A stretch of 64,000 nucleotides of DNA, from the NCBI RefSeq assembly GCF_001265075.1, contig NZ_LFKO01000002.1, forward strand, positions 846,592 to 910,591, in the 5' to 3' direction. Shown one piece after another: positions 52,814-61,404 of the stretch; position 1 is the stretch's first letter, and each line of letters opens with the position of its first letter. The position numbers were made by a program, and so were the translations under genes. This stretch comes from Salinicoccus sp. YB14-2. GTDB lineage: Bacteria; Bacillota; Bacilli; Staphylococcales; Salinicoccaceae. The notes beneath the pieces were generated by a model. That model made no database searches, was not told where the DNA came from, and saw nothing but the letters and a program-made list of their open reading frames with translations.

Positions 52814-53563
52814 ATGAATGGAAGTTTAATAGTAAAACTGATGGCGGGCCTTTTGCCCGTGGCACCAATTACGGCCGATATGCTTGAAGCAGACCAGGCA
52901 TATGAAACGGGCGTTTCAAGCGAGGACGACGGCGGGGGTCAAGGCGATTCCGCATATGCCGACTACAACGGCCCGACTATGGAAGAAGAAGTCGCAGCAT
53001 ATTCAAGCTCCACCCCGACCATCCGGGGGATGGACAGCATCAATATCCAGGTCGGCGACAGCTTCGACCCGCTTGCGGGCGTCTACGCACTCGACAATAC
53101 CGACGGCAACATCACGGATAACATCGAGGTGTCCGACAACAACGTCGACACTTCCAGCCCCGGCAATTACACCGTCAACTATCGCGTTGAAAACAGCGGC
53201 AACGGCTGGTTCGAGTACACGAGACCCATCACCGTCTCCAACGCAGCGACCGATTCCATACCGCTCGTGCCGCCGACTGAAGAACAGCTGACCGGCGAAT
53301 CTTCTTCGGATGACGACAGCGGCGGCGAGACGTCCGACGTCCAGTTCAAGAATATGGATGATGCAACAATCAGCTCCGGATCCGAATTCGATCCGAAAGA
53401 TGGCATCCAGATTCTCGACACCGACGGCATCGATATCACCCACACCGTCTACATTTCCGGCGAAGTCGACACCGACTCACCCGGCGAATACACCATCGCA
53501 TATGCCGTCTTCGACCAGTTCGAAAATCCGCATGCCCACGCACGCACCATCACAGTTCAATAG
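52814..53563 (+). CDS. Secreted-like protein with two Ig-like (DUF5011-type) domains
   Basis: 249 residues. A short hydrophobic N-terminus (SLIVKLMAGLLPVAPITA) resembles a signal sequence but has little basic charge. Two copies of the DUF5011-type fold follow: about residues 69-143 (FDPLAGVYALDNTDGNITDNI...VDTSSPGNYTVNYRV) and 175-249 (FDPKDGIQILDTDGIDITHTV...VDTDSPGEYTIAYAV), joined by an acidic Ser/Asp/Gly linker. No LPXTG anchor or membrane tail. Such domains usually belong to large surface adhesins. It starts 5 bases after nsrR, with GAGG upstream, so it is probably cotranscribed; the reason is unclear. Confidence 0.78.
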   Translation: MNGSLIVKLMAGLLPVAPITADMLEADQAYETGVSSEDDGGGQGDSAYADYNGPTMEEEVAAYSSSTPTIRGMDSINIQVGDSFDPLAGVYALDNTDGNITDNIEVSDNNVDTSSPGNYTVNYRVENSGNGWFEYTRPITVSNAATDSIPLVPPTEEQLTGESSSDDDSGGETSDVQFKNMDDATISSGSEFDPKDGIQILDTDGIDITHTVYISGEVDTDSPGEYTIAYAVFDQFENPHAHARTITVQ

Positions 53564-53577
53564 TTTTCATAAAATAA

Positions 53578-53614
53578 ACCCCGATGTCCTTTTGTGAGGA
53601 TATCGGGATTTTTT
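53578..53614 (+). terminator. Terminator of nsrR and the Ig-like gene
   Basis: CCCGATGTCC...GGATATCGGG stem followed by ATTTTTT. Confidence 0.87.
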
Positions 53615-53723
53615 CTGGACGCGGGTGGTGTTTGGCCCCGTTGATTTTGCGGCTGAGTGTACATTTAATGTCGCGAAACAAGAATACAGCCGATAGTCCA
53701 GTACTGACTGATGCGATAAAAAT

Positions 53724-53813
53724 TTGCTCACTTATGCTGGAAAACACGGCTATGTGAGCAGAGCGGAAGGAAATCTGCTCACTTGATGCGGAAAATGAAG
53801 CTGAGTGAGCAGG
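53724..53813. repeat. Family A hairpin array, 51 bp period (array A3)
   Basis: GTGAGCAG at 53754 and 53805, CTGCTCAC at 53775, and a degenerate TTGCTCAC at 53724. One complete hairpin (loop 13 nt) with a half unit on each side. Spacing is again 51 bp. In the 321-bp convergent gap between the Ig-like gene and the PfpI gene; the rest of the gap contains the two terminators. Confidence 0.9.
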
Positions 53814-53845
53814 CACACCCCTGCATCACACCAGCGTTCCGGACG

Positions 53846-53880
53846 TAAAAATCCCCTGCTCATAAGAACAGGGGACGGTT
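53846..53880 (-). terminator. Terminator of the PfpI-family gene
   Basis: Minus-strand CCCCTGTTC-TTAT-GAGCAGGGG stem followed by ATTTTT. Confidence 0.88.
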
Positions 53881-53884
53881 TTTA

Positions 53885-54394
53885 TTATTCAGTCAAAGCT
53901 TCCTGGATTGCGTTATTGAAATCTTCCAGGTCTTTCGGTGTACGGCTCGTAATCAGGTTATCCGACACGATCACTGACTCATCATGATAGATTGCGCCTG
54001 CGTTTTCGAGGTCTTTTTTGACGTTGGCAACGCTTGTGATGTCGTAGCCTCTCAGCAGATCAGTGTCGACAAGGAACTGCGGACCGTGACAGATCGAGAA
54101 TGTCGCTTTTTTATTTTCAAGGAAGTGTTTGGCAAATTCAGCATTCTTCGGATTACCGCGCAGTACGTCCGGCGAAAATCCGCCCGGGATTAAAATTGCT
54201 GCGTAGTCATCTGCATTCGCATCTTCGATACTTTTGTCGGCGGTGAATTTTTCGCCGTTCTTACCACTTATCTCTTTACCATCCGGCGAAATGACTTCCG
54301 TCGTATAGCCTTTCGCTTCGATTGCTTCCTTCGGACTTGTATATTCAATTTCTTCTACATAATCAGCCATTAAGACTGCTACTTTTTTACTCAC
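53885..54394 (-). CDS. DJ-1/PfpI family protein (YhbO/general-stress type)
   Basis: 169 residues. Class I glutamine-amidotransferase-like fold with nucleophile elbow Cys102 (FSICHGPQFL) and the conserved acidic residue in VEEIEYTSP. IPGGFSPDVLRGNP is typical of PfpI/YhbO members, proposed as glyoxalases, protein-repair enzymes or chaperones. Cytosolic. Faces the Ig-like gene. Confidence 0.9.
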   Translation of the reverse strand: MSKKVAVLMADYVEEIEYTSPKEAIEAKGYTTEVISPDGKEISGKNGEKFTADKSIEDANADDYAAILIPGGFSPDVLRGNPKNAEFAKHFLENKKATFSICHGPQFLVDTDLLRGYDITSVANVKKDLENAGAIYHDESVIVSDNLITSRTPKDLEDFNNAIQEALTE

Positions 54395-54529
54395 AAAACA
54401 TCTCTCCTTATTTTATGATACATAATTCTGTGTACCCCTTTGATGATTCAAATAAACATCATCATGACTTTTAATTCCATACAGATTATAAAATATCGAA
54501 AAAAATTATTATTATTTCGTGCGTTATAT

Positions 54530-54554
54530 GTTTATACCTTTATATGCCGGGTAA
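54530..54554 (+). promoter_or_regulatory. Sigma-B-type promoter
   Basis: GTTTAT, 13 nt, GGGTAA, about 50 bp before the gene at 54604. Same spacing and nearly the same bases as at 36430-36454. Confidence 0.75.
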
Positions 54555-54603
54555 ATTGACACTGTAAGCAAGATAGAACATTAACGAAAGGGAGAGTTTT
54601 ATT

Positions 54604-54783
54604 ATGGCAGACAAAGGATTTTTTGACAAAGCAAAAGACGCTGCATCCAATGCAGGAGAAAATTGGGACAACGTGAAGGAAAAAGGCGACAGTGTCGTTG
54701 ACAAAATTGACCAAGGCGGTAATGACAACGACAACGATAAAAAAGACAAAAAAGACAAAAAAGATGAAGATGACAAAAAATAG
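54604..54783 (+). CDS. Small hydrophilic stress protein with Lys/Asp tail
   Basis: 59 residues. The N-terminal part (GFFDKAKDAASNAGENWDN) could form an amphipathic helix, as in LEA- or CsbD-like proteins. The rest is Asp, Lys and Asn only, with KKDKKDKKDEDDKK at the end. A GGGAG site precedes the ATG, and a sigma-B-type promoter lies upstream. Probably induced by general stress; the protein is likely disordered. Confidence 0.75.
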   Translation: MADKGFFDKAKDAASNAGENWDNVKEKGDSVVDKIDQGGNDNDNDKKDKKDKKDEDDKK

Positions 54784-54841
54784 AATATTAGGTTTTCATT
54801 CACTGTAACCGGAATTATCCTTTTACAGTAATTAAAACATA

Positions 54842-54876
54842 AAAGAGCAAAGCTGAATTAACAGCTTTGCTCTTTA
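54842..54876. terminator. Bidirectional terminator
   Basis: AAAGAGCAAAGCTG-AATTAA-CAGCTTTGCTCTTT, a 14-bp perfect stem with A and T tracts on both sides. Serves the small stress gene and the facing lipoprotein gene, whose stop it overlaps. Confidence 0.92.
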
Positions 54877-55596
54877 CTTTTCATCGACGGCTATGATGAG
54901 ATCATCAATGCTCTCATCTGCCTTATTGATATATTTTTCACTGTTTCCAATGTGGATTGAAAGTAATTCCTCGTGCTTTCCGAAATCATCATTCTCGTAA
55001 ATCGACTTGAATTCAATTAATGCGAGTGTACGGTTTTCCACTGCCCTCGAAATTTCATCAATCACCGTTTCCACAGCACCCATATTGTTCTCAGCCATGG
55101 ATTTAGGCACTTCTAAATCTTTCAGATTCTTTTCAAGCTCCGCATACTCGTTATGCAAATTCTCGATCCGACCGGCAATATCTTCAGTCTGCGCTTCAGT
55201 CAATGTCATATTCTCATTCTGTATGATATATGCATGATTGAGGTAATTTGTGTAAAGGCTCGGGAAGTCTTCCTCCCAGATTTCACCGACAGCACTTTTC
55301 GCTGAAATCAGTTCCTCGACAAAACTTGCAACTTTATGACTGGAATTGACCGGTTCACCATTTACTATCGTGACCGGATTGAACTCGAGTGTTGCCGGCG
55401 CTGCACTGTCATCGTCGATTTTCAGTGCATCCATATCGCCCTCAAGTGCAATGCCTGAAATTTTTTTAACATCATGATTATAAATCTGATGAGTTTTATT
55501 TTCAGTAACTTTAATATCACCTTCTGCCGCATTGCAGCCGGTCAAAATCAAAGTAAAAATCGGTATCGTTAACCATACTATTTTCCGGTTAATCAT
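54874..55596 (-). CDS. Lipoprotein of unknown function
   Basis: 240 residues. Signal peptide with lipobox LILTGC (Cys21). The mature part is acidic and mainly helical, with coiled-coil-like stretches around 130-170 and 190-235. No ligand-binding or enzymatic motif is recognised; staphylococcal genomes hold similar small surface lipoproteins. Own promoter region upstream, and shared terminator downstream. Confidence 0.75.
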   Translation of the reverse strand: MINRKIVWLTIPIFTLILTGCNAAEGDIKVTENKTHQIYNHDVKKISGIALEGDMDALKIDDDSAAPATLEFNPVTIVNGEPVNSSHKVASFVEELISAKSAVGEIWEEDFPSLYTNYLNHAYIIQNENMTLTEAQTEDIAGRIENLHNEYAELEKNLKDLEVPKSMAENNMGAVETVIDEISRAVENRTLALIEFKSIYENDDFGKHEELLSIHIGNSEKYINKADESIDDLIIAVDEK

Positions 55597-55775
55597 AATT
55601 ATTACTCCTAGATAGGTAGAATATATTCATGTCTGTATAACGTAATTATTGTAACATACTTGTAATATAAATAAAATACTATTTTATGAAAAGGCTTATA
55701 TTTCTGAATACTCAGATGTGTCAGTTTGAATGGGAGTACCGGGTGGAGAGAGTTGGGCACTGCTGGACGCCTATC

Positions 55776-55966
55776 GCCGCCTCGATACACAATCGAAGCT
55801 CTGCTGGACGCCTATCACCGCCTCGTATCACAAACGAAGCTCCGTTGGAAGCCTATCGCCGCCTCGAATCACAAACGAAGCTCCGTTGGACGCCTATCAC
55901 CGCCTCGTATCACAATCGAAGCTCCGCTGGACGCCTATCGCCGCCTCGAATCACAAACGAAGCTCC
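55776..55966. repeat. Family B hairpin array, 41 bp period (array B4)
   Basis: Five units at 55776, 55817, 55858, 55899 and 55940. GCCGCCTCG-like arm, 9-nt loop (ATACACAAT, AATCACAAA), CGAAGCTCC/T, 14-nt spacer (GTTGGACGCCTATC type). Same orientation as B3, with different loops. In a 460-bp gap between two minus-strand genes (APC permease and lipoprotein); otherwise only a terminator is found there. Confidence 0.94.
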
Positions 55967-56006
55967 GTTGGAAGCTCATAATATCCCTGCTAAACTCCCA
56001 CAAACA

Positions 56007-56036
56007 GAAAACAGGCACCTCACAAGAGGTGCCTGC
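56007..56036 (-). terminator. Terminator of the APC permease gene
   Basis: Minus-strand AGGCACCTC-TTGT-GAGGTGCCT stem followed by GTTTTC. Confidence 0.87.
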
Positions 56037-56056
56037 CAATCCCAATCAAATGTATT

Positions 56057-57496
56057 CTATTCGAGTTTATTTCCATTCCTCTGCCCCAGTATGAGATAGT
56101 CCAGTTCTTCTTTTGTCATCGAGTTGATCTTTTTAAATTGTGTCATGAAGAATATGATGCCGAGTACGATCCAGGCACCGAGTGCGATCATTGATGGCAT
56201 CGTCAGCGCTGCAGGTGACCCCGGGAACAGCAGTAATACTAAAAACACTACTGAAATGATTGCACCGAGTACTCCGAACACTACATAGACCATGTTTCTC
56301 TCAGCACCTTTACTGAAAAATTTCACAGCCACCAGACTGGTGGCTAAAAATGCTACGGATACACCGACCGAGGACATGTCCACGATCCAGTTCAGTGCTG
56401 TGCGTCCGAGCCAAGGCGCTGCGAGTGTCACGATCATGACGAACCATACAGCAACGTATGGTGTTTTATTTTTCGGGTGCACTTTGGCAAATATTGCCGG
56501 AACGAAGTTCGCACGTCCGAGAGCAAATATCAGACGGGATGATGACAGATAGAATCCGTTCAGCCCTGTAAATACACCGAAAGTGATCGCGAATGCGAGC
56601 AGTACCATGCCGATCGTGCCCATCGATGTCTGGACGACGGATCCCGTCACCCACATCGCACCGTCGATCGCGTTCTGGTCGGCAAAGATCCATGATGTGA
56701 CAAGAATCATTGCGACATATGTGAAAATTGAGGCGATGATACCGAAAACAATCAGCTTGAAAGTCTTCTCCGCCGGGAATTTGAATTCCTCAGCGGCCTG
56801 CGGAATATTGTCGAATCCGACATACATCCACGGTGCAATCGCAACAATCAGAATGATCGATGTCCATACGCCGTTTTCCGAATTGAACACCGGCTGCGCG
56901 TTTTCAAATGAAAAGTCACCGACAAAGAACGATGTCGCGAAAAGTCCCGCAACAACCAGTCCCATGAATAAACAGAATATGAACTGCAGATTACCGGACA
57001 AAACCGATCCCTTGGACGAAATATACGCGAACACTACCAACACCGCTGTAGACAGGATGACTTCCATGATGTACACGTCCCAACCGGCTATCGTATATAA
57101 ATATCCGACTTCGAGCACATCGGGCAGTACAAATTTAAATAACAGACTGAATGCGCTGGCGTTCAGCGCAACAATACATATGTAACCGAGCACTAAAAAC
57201 CATGATGCGATAAAACTGAAATATTTTCCGAATCCGGCATACGTAAATGCAAACTCACCGCCCGATACCGGGAATTTTGCCGTCAGCGCCCCGTAGGCCA
57301 CCGCGATGATCAGCATCAAAATACCGCCGATCGTAATGCCGAGTGTTGCGCCGAGCGTTCCGGATGATGCGAGCCAGTCGCCGGGTAATATGAATGCGCC
57401 CCACCCGATGGATGAGCCGTAAGCAACCGCCCATATAAAACGTTTTGACATCGTGCTGTCAAGTTCTTGACGTTCGAGGTTCTTCGTTATTGCCAT
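56057..57496 (-). CDS. APC-superfamily amino acid permease
   Basis: 479 residues with twelve to thirteen membrane segments. The N-terminal AYGSSIGWGAFILPGDW with its unwound-helix glycines, and PVSGGEFAFTYAGFGKYFSF, mark an APC-type amino acid/polyamine carrier. Substrate cannot be told. AGGAG site before the ATG. Single gene. Confidence 0.88.
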   Translation of the reverse strand: MAITKNLERQELDSTMSKRFIWAVAYGSSIGWGAFILPGDWLASSGTLGATLGITIGGILMLIIAVAYGALTAKFPVSGGEFAFTYAGFGKYFSFIASWFLVLGYICIVALNASAFSLLFKFVLPDVLEVGYLYTIAGWDVYIMEVILSTAVLVVFAYISSKGSVLSGNLQFIFCLFMGLVVAGLFATSFFVGDFSFENAQPVFNSENGVWTSIILIVAIAPWMYVGFDNIPQAAEEFKFPAEKTFKLIVFGIIASIFTYVAMILVTSWIFADQNAIDGAMWVTGSVVQTSMGTIGMVLLAFAITFGVFTGLNGFYLSSSRLIFALGRANFVPAIFAKVHPKNKTPYVAVWFVMIVTLAAPWLGRTALNWIVDMSSVGVSVAFLATSLVAVKFFSKGAERNMVYVVFGVLGAIISVVFLVLLLFPGSPAALTMPSMIALGAWIVLGIIFFMTQFKKINSMTKEELDYLILGQRNGNKLE

Positions 57497-57564
57497 AATT
57501 TCACTCCTATTTTCATTTCAATAACTTATTATACCCATATTTGAACAAATTATAACCGTATCCA

Positions 57565-57602
57565 TAAAAAAACAGCGGAAAAGTTTAAACTTTTCTCGCT
57601 GT
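57565..57602 (-). terminator. Terminator of the siderophore ABC operon, overlapping the last codons
   Basis: Minus-strand ACAGCG-(A)-GAAAAGTTTAAACTTTTC-CGCTGT with TTTTTTT after it. The hairpin encodes the last five residues (TARKV), and the stop TAA lies in its apex, so ribosomes finish inside the terminator. Confidence 0.85.
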
Positions 57603-58577
57603 CATAAGCAGGTAAATAAAGTACGGTCCGCCGATGAGCGCAACCACAATGCCTGCCGGGATCACCGCAGGTGCAAGCAGCAGCTTGCCGGCCAGGTCCG
57701 CTGCGCTCAAGAGCAGCGCTCCGATTCCCACCGTCCCGGCAAAGATCAGTTTCATATTTCTAGGAAATAAAAGCCGGGCAATATGCGGTGCAATCAGGCC
57801 GATAAAACTGATCGCTCCGGCGACACTGACTGCGACACTCGACAGGAGCGCCGCACAAATAATCAGAACAATCTTTTCAAAGTTGACGTTCATCCCAAGG
57901 GCTGAAAGGTTTTCATCTTCCAAATTGAGCATCGACATTTCGTTGATCTTCATCCAGACGAACACCGAAACCAAAATAATGTACGGCAGGATGGCGATGA
58001 CGAATGCCCAAGAGTCGCCCCATATGTTGCCGGCGAGATAGCGGTTCAGCATCGTCATCTGGCTGTCGTCGAACGTCGATGTGAAGACGTAGAGGAAGCC
58101 GGTCACACCCATTGCGGTCGCGATGCCGATCAGGATGAAGATGTTGCTGTTGAAGCGTCCGCCGATAAACGACAGGAAGAATACGATGAGCACTGTGAGC
58201 AGCCCGCCGGTAAAACTCATCAGCGGCAGTGAGTACAGATTCATCGTTCCAGTACCGCTGACGAACATGATGAACAGCACGACGCCGAATCCACTGCCAG
58301 CATTGACTCCGATAATGCCCGGGTCGGCCAAAGGATTGCGGCTCAGAACTTGTAAAATCAGTCCGCTCAGTGCCAGCGCCGCGCCGCAGATGATTGTAAT
58401 CAGCATGCGTGGCATACGGAATTCATAAAACACGAGCTCAACGTCGTCAGCAGCACTGAAAGTTAAGAGAGACATAATATCACCGAACGTCAGACTGTAA
58501 GTACCTGTAAACAATGTCGCCAGCATGACGGCAGCAAGCAGCGTAAAAATAATCATGAATTTAACTGGATTACGCAT
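57585..58577 (-). CDS. Iron-siderophore ABC transporter permease (FecCD family)
   Basis: 330 residues with about nine to ten membrane helices. ADPGIIGVNAGSGFGVVLF and the coupling-loop region GAISFIGLIAPHIARLLFPRN are signature parts of FecCD/BtuC permeases. Forms the channel with the other permease, whose end it overlaps by 8 bases. Last gene of the operon. Confidence 0.94.
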   Translation of the reverse strand: MRNPVKFMIIFTLLAAVMLATLFTGTYSLTFGDIMSLLTFSAADDVELVFYEFRMPRMLITIICGAALALSGLILQVLSRNPLADPGIIGVNAGSGFGVVLFIMFVSGTGTMNLYSLPLMSFTGGLLTVLIVFFLSFIGGRFNSNIFILIGIATAMGVTGFLYVFTSTFDDSQMTMLNRYLAGNIWGDSWAFVIAILPYIILVSVFVWMKINEMSMLNLEDENLSALGMNVNFEKIVLIICAALLSSVAVSVAGAISFIGLIAPHIARLLFPRNMKLIFAGTVGIGALLLSAADLAGKLLLAPAVIPAGIVVALIGGPYFIYLLMTARKV

Positions 58578-59556
58578 ATTGACGTCCTCTCTGTCTGATG
58601 ATGTATATGAAGAACGGCAGTCCGATCATCGAAATGACCGCATTGACCGGCGTCTCGTTCAGCATCCTCGCCACCATGTCCGACAGCATGAACAGCGACC
58701 CGCCGAGAAGTCCCGTGTAAAGAATCGTGTACTTATGCATATAGCCGACCGTCATTTTCACGATATGCGGCACAAGCAGTCCTAAAAAGACGATGTTGCC
58801 GACAATCGCCACACTCATGCTCGCTAGCATGATCGCACACACGAGTGAAATGATCTGATACAGCGCATTTTTCTGACCGAGTGACGCCGACATCTCATCC
58901 CCGACCAGAAATATATCCAGTTCTTTCGCCAAAAAGTACAGCGCCCCGATGACGACAAACGCAAAAGGTGCAATAATCATAATCTGACCGAGCGACACAC
59001 CAGCCGCACCGCCGCTCGTAAAGAATGCGACATACTGCCCAAGATTATTCGTAATGACGAAAAAGTCCGTCAAAGCATAGAGGAATAAAGAAATCCCCGC
59101 CCCGGCCAAAATCAGGTGGATCGGCGACTTGAACCGCGTGACGAATAGAATGATGAAGCCCACAAGCATCCCGCCGATAAAACCGCCGATGACCATGCCG
59201 ACAAATGACAGCGTCGGAATCAGCAGTGCCCCGATGACGATGAAAAAGTTCGCCCCGGCATTGATTCCGAGAATGCTCGGCTCACTTAAATCATTGTGCG
59301 TCACCGTCTGCATGATGAGTCCCGCAATACTGATCATGAGACCCGCAAGGAATGCTGCAAAGACCCGCGGCAGCCGGATTTCATACAAAATCTGCGACAC
59401 GGAATCCCCGGCTTCATAATTAAAAACACTCGAAAACACCTGTCCGACAGTATAATTTTCAACGCCGAACATCATCGCAGCCGTAAACGAAAGAATGATG
59501 CCCGCTATAAAAACAGGCATCAATAACCACTTATTTTTCATTGTAAGCCACATCAC
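58570..59556 (-). CDS. Iron-siderophore ABC transporter permease (FecCD family)
   Basis: 328 residues. Same fold as the other permease: SEPSILGINAGANFFIVIGA and GNIVFLGLLVPHIVKMTVGY. Start overlaps the ATPase gene by 26 bases, a tight coupling. Several in-frame ATG codons near the start are possible (MMWLTMKNKWLL); the second is a good alternative. Confidence 0.93.
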   Translation of the reverse strand: MMWLTMKNKWLLMPVFIAGIILSFTAAMMFGVENYTVGQVFSSVFNYEAGDSVSQILYEIRLPRVFAAFLAGLMISIAGLIMQTVTHNDLSEPSILGINAGANFFIVIGALLIPTLSFVGMVIGGFIGGMLVGFIILFVTRFKSPIHLILAGAGISLFLYALTDFFVITNNLGQYVAFFTSGGAAGVSLGQIMIIAPFAFVVIGALYFLAKELDIFLVGDEMSASLGQKNALYQIISLVCAIMLASMSVAIVGNIVFLGLLVPHIVKMTVGYMHKYTILYTGLLGGSLFMLSDMVARMLNETPVNAVISMIGLPFFIYIIRQRGRQYA

Positions 59557-60355
59557 TGCCGCCGACCGTATGACAGAAAAGTTCGTAATCCGACAGCACC
59601 GGTTTTCCGCTCACAGGGTCCGTTATGATCTTGCCGTTGATATTGAACACTTCGTTCAACACTTCATTCGTCAGCACTTCAGACGATGTACCGGTCTTTA
59701 TTACCTGACCTTCATTCATCACAACGATATGGTCGGAATATTTAATCGCCTGGTTGATATCGTGGAGGACCATGACGACGGTCTGTTTTGTCTTCCGGTT
59801 CAGACGCTGGATGATGTTCAGTGTTTCCAGCTGGTGGTGGATATCGAGGTACGTCGTCGGTTCATCCAAAAGCAGCACGTCTGCACCCTGCGCAAGCAGG
59901 AGACTGATCCACACCCGCTGTGCCTGGCCACCGGACAGTTCGCTCATCATACGGTCCTTGAACTGATCCGCACCTGTCTCCTCGAGCGCCCAGTGGATGA
60001 TCTTGTAGTCATCGGGCTTCAAACCCTGGAACCTTTTCAAATAGGGATATCTGCTGAAACTGACCAGGTCCATCACTTTCAGATCATACTGCAGACGGTT
60101 TCGCTGCGATAAAATACTGACTTTCTGAGCCAGCTGCTTCGATTTCATCTGCCGGATATCGAGGTCGTTGATGTACACTGCCCCGCCGTCCGCATGAAGA
60201 ATATTCGAAATCGTCTTCAACATCGTCGACTTGCCGCAGCCGTTCGGCCCGATGATCGTCGTAATTTTTCCAGACAGCAGTTCCACATTGATATTGTTCA
60301 AAATTCTCTTCTTATCGATATGAAGGTCCACATCTTCCATTTTGACGCTCGTCAT
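59531..60355 (-). CDS. Iron-siderophore ABC transporter ATP-binding protein
   Basis: 274 residues. Walker A GPNGCGKSTMLKT, ABC signature LSGGQAQRVWISL, Walker B VLLLDEPTTYLDI, and the switch histidine in MVLHDINQAIKYSD. FepC/FhuC type. Follows the binding-protein gene by 18 nt. Confidence 0.95.
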   Translation of the reverse strand: MTSVKMEDVDLHIDKKRILNNINVELLSGKITTIIGPNGCGKSTMLKTISNILHADGGAVYINDLDIRQMKSKQLAQKVSILSQRNRLQYDLKVMDLVSFSRYPYLKRFQGLKPDDYKIIHWALEETGADQFKDRMMSELSGGQAQRVWISLLLAQGADVLLLDEPTTYLDIHHQLETLNIIQRLNRKTKQTVVMVLHDINQAIKYSDHIVVMNEGQVIKTGTSSEVLTNEVLNEVFNINGKIITDPVSGKPVLSDYELFCHTVGGSDVAYNEK

Positions 60356-60373
60356 ATTACCACCTGCTTTAAT

Positions 60374-61288
60374 TTATTCTGTCAGCGCACCGACTATGAT
60401 CTCTCTCTGGTGTTCCAGTGAATACGGGTCATTGTAATAGAATACCGGTGATTCAAACTCGATCACACGGTCGTTTTTCACCGCATCAAGATCTTTCCAT
60501 ACATTCGTTTCGCGGTATGCATTGTCAGCGCCTGAGTCGCCCGTACCGACAAACATGAAGTCGCCCGCGAACTTACCGACCTCTTCAGCAGAAATATTTT
60601 TCCATCCCGTTTCCACCACTTCGGATTCCACCGCTTCAGGAACACCTAGACCGAGCCCTTGATAGACGATCTCCGTACCACGGCCCCAGTTGGTCCCGTA
60701 CACATAAATATCTTTCGCATACTGTTCAACCACGCTTGCAGTCACGTCCGTGCCGACCGCCTCTTCAACTTCAGCCTTATCTTCCTCGAGCGCCGTCTTC
60801 CACTCGTTCACCCATTCAGTCGCTTCCTCTTCCTTTCCGATGATTTTACCGAATTCCTCGTGAATATCCAAGTAGTTCCATTTCTCATATTCCACCGGAA
60901 TCGTCGGCGCCACAGATTCAAACTTCTCCAGATTCTCATCCGTTGAAAACGCGATGATCAGATCCGGATCGAGCGCCATGATCTGCTCGATATTGCCCTC
61001 TTCAACCATCTCGACATCTTCCGTCAGCGGCTCAAGTACATCACTGTCAGTGACGACCGAATGCGCACCGACCATATTCGCATCCAGCTGTTTGAAGTTG
61101 CCGAAATAACTCGTCGCCATCACAACAATACGCTGCGGGTCTTCCGGAATCTCAATCGTCTCCCCCGCATCCGTCGTATATTCCTTCATCGCCGTCTCCT
61201 CTGATTCCTCAGCGCTCTCCGTATTGCCGCAGCCCGACAGTACCAAACCTAAAACCATCGTTAAAAATAAAAACCGGTACTTCTTCAT
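60374..61288 (-). CDS. Iron-siderophore binding lipoprotein
   Basis: 304 residues from ATG 61288 (MKKYRFLFL), with AAGGTGAG upstream; the frame is open four codons further. Lipobox VLSGC (Cys20), then a class III periplasmic-binding-protein fold: IEIPEDPQRIVVMATSYFGNF, a long helix bridge, and the C-terminal lobe. Resembles FhuD/SirA/HtsA-type receptors of staphylococci; the exact siderophore is unknown. Under a Fur-box-containing promoter region. Confidence 0.92.
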   Translation of the reverse strand: MKKYRFLFLTMVLGLVLSGCGNTESAEESEETAMKEYTTDAGETIEIPEDPQRIVVMATSYFGNFKQLDANMVGAHSVVTDSDVLEPLTEDVEMVEEGNIEQIMALDPDLIIAFSTDENLEKFESVAPTIPVEYEKWNYLDIHEEFGKIIGKEEEATEWVNEWKTALEEDKAEVEEAVGTDVTASVVEQYAKDIYVYGTNWGRGTEIVYQGLGLGVPEAVESEVVETGWKNISAEEVGKFAGDFMFVGTGDSGADNAYRETNVWKDLDAVKNDRVIEFESPVFYYNDPYSLEHQREIIVGALTE

Positions 61289-61322
61289 ATGTAATCTCAC
61301 CTTTAGATTTATTATTGCTGCC

Positions 61323-61347
61323 GATTATCAATTGATAATCATTCTCA
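61323..61347. promoter_or_regulatory. Fur box between the siderophore operon and the reductase gene
   Basis: TGATAATCATTCTCA (61333-61347) matches 14 of 15 positions of the Bacillus-type Fur box TGATAATNATTATCA; the adjoining GATTATCAATTGATAATC makes an extended, overlapping palindrome. It covers the -35 element of the plus-strand gene. Confidence 0.85.
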
Positions 61348-61360
61348 ATGTAGTTATAAT
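61332..61360 (+). promoter_or_regulatory. Promoter of the IruO-like gene
   Basis: TTGATA (61332-61337), 17 nt, TATAAT (61355-61360): near-consensus, with the Fur box across the -35, so iron-replete Fur should block it. Confidence 0.85.
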
Positions 61361-61404
61361 AAAACATGTTAAATGAAATTACAATCATAAAGGGGAAAAT
61401 ATAT

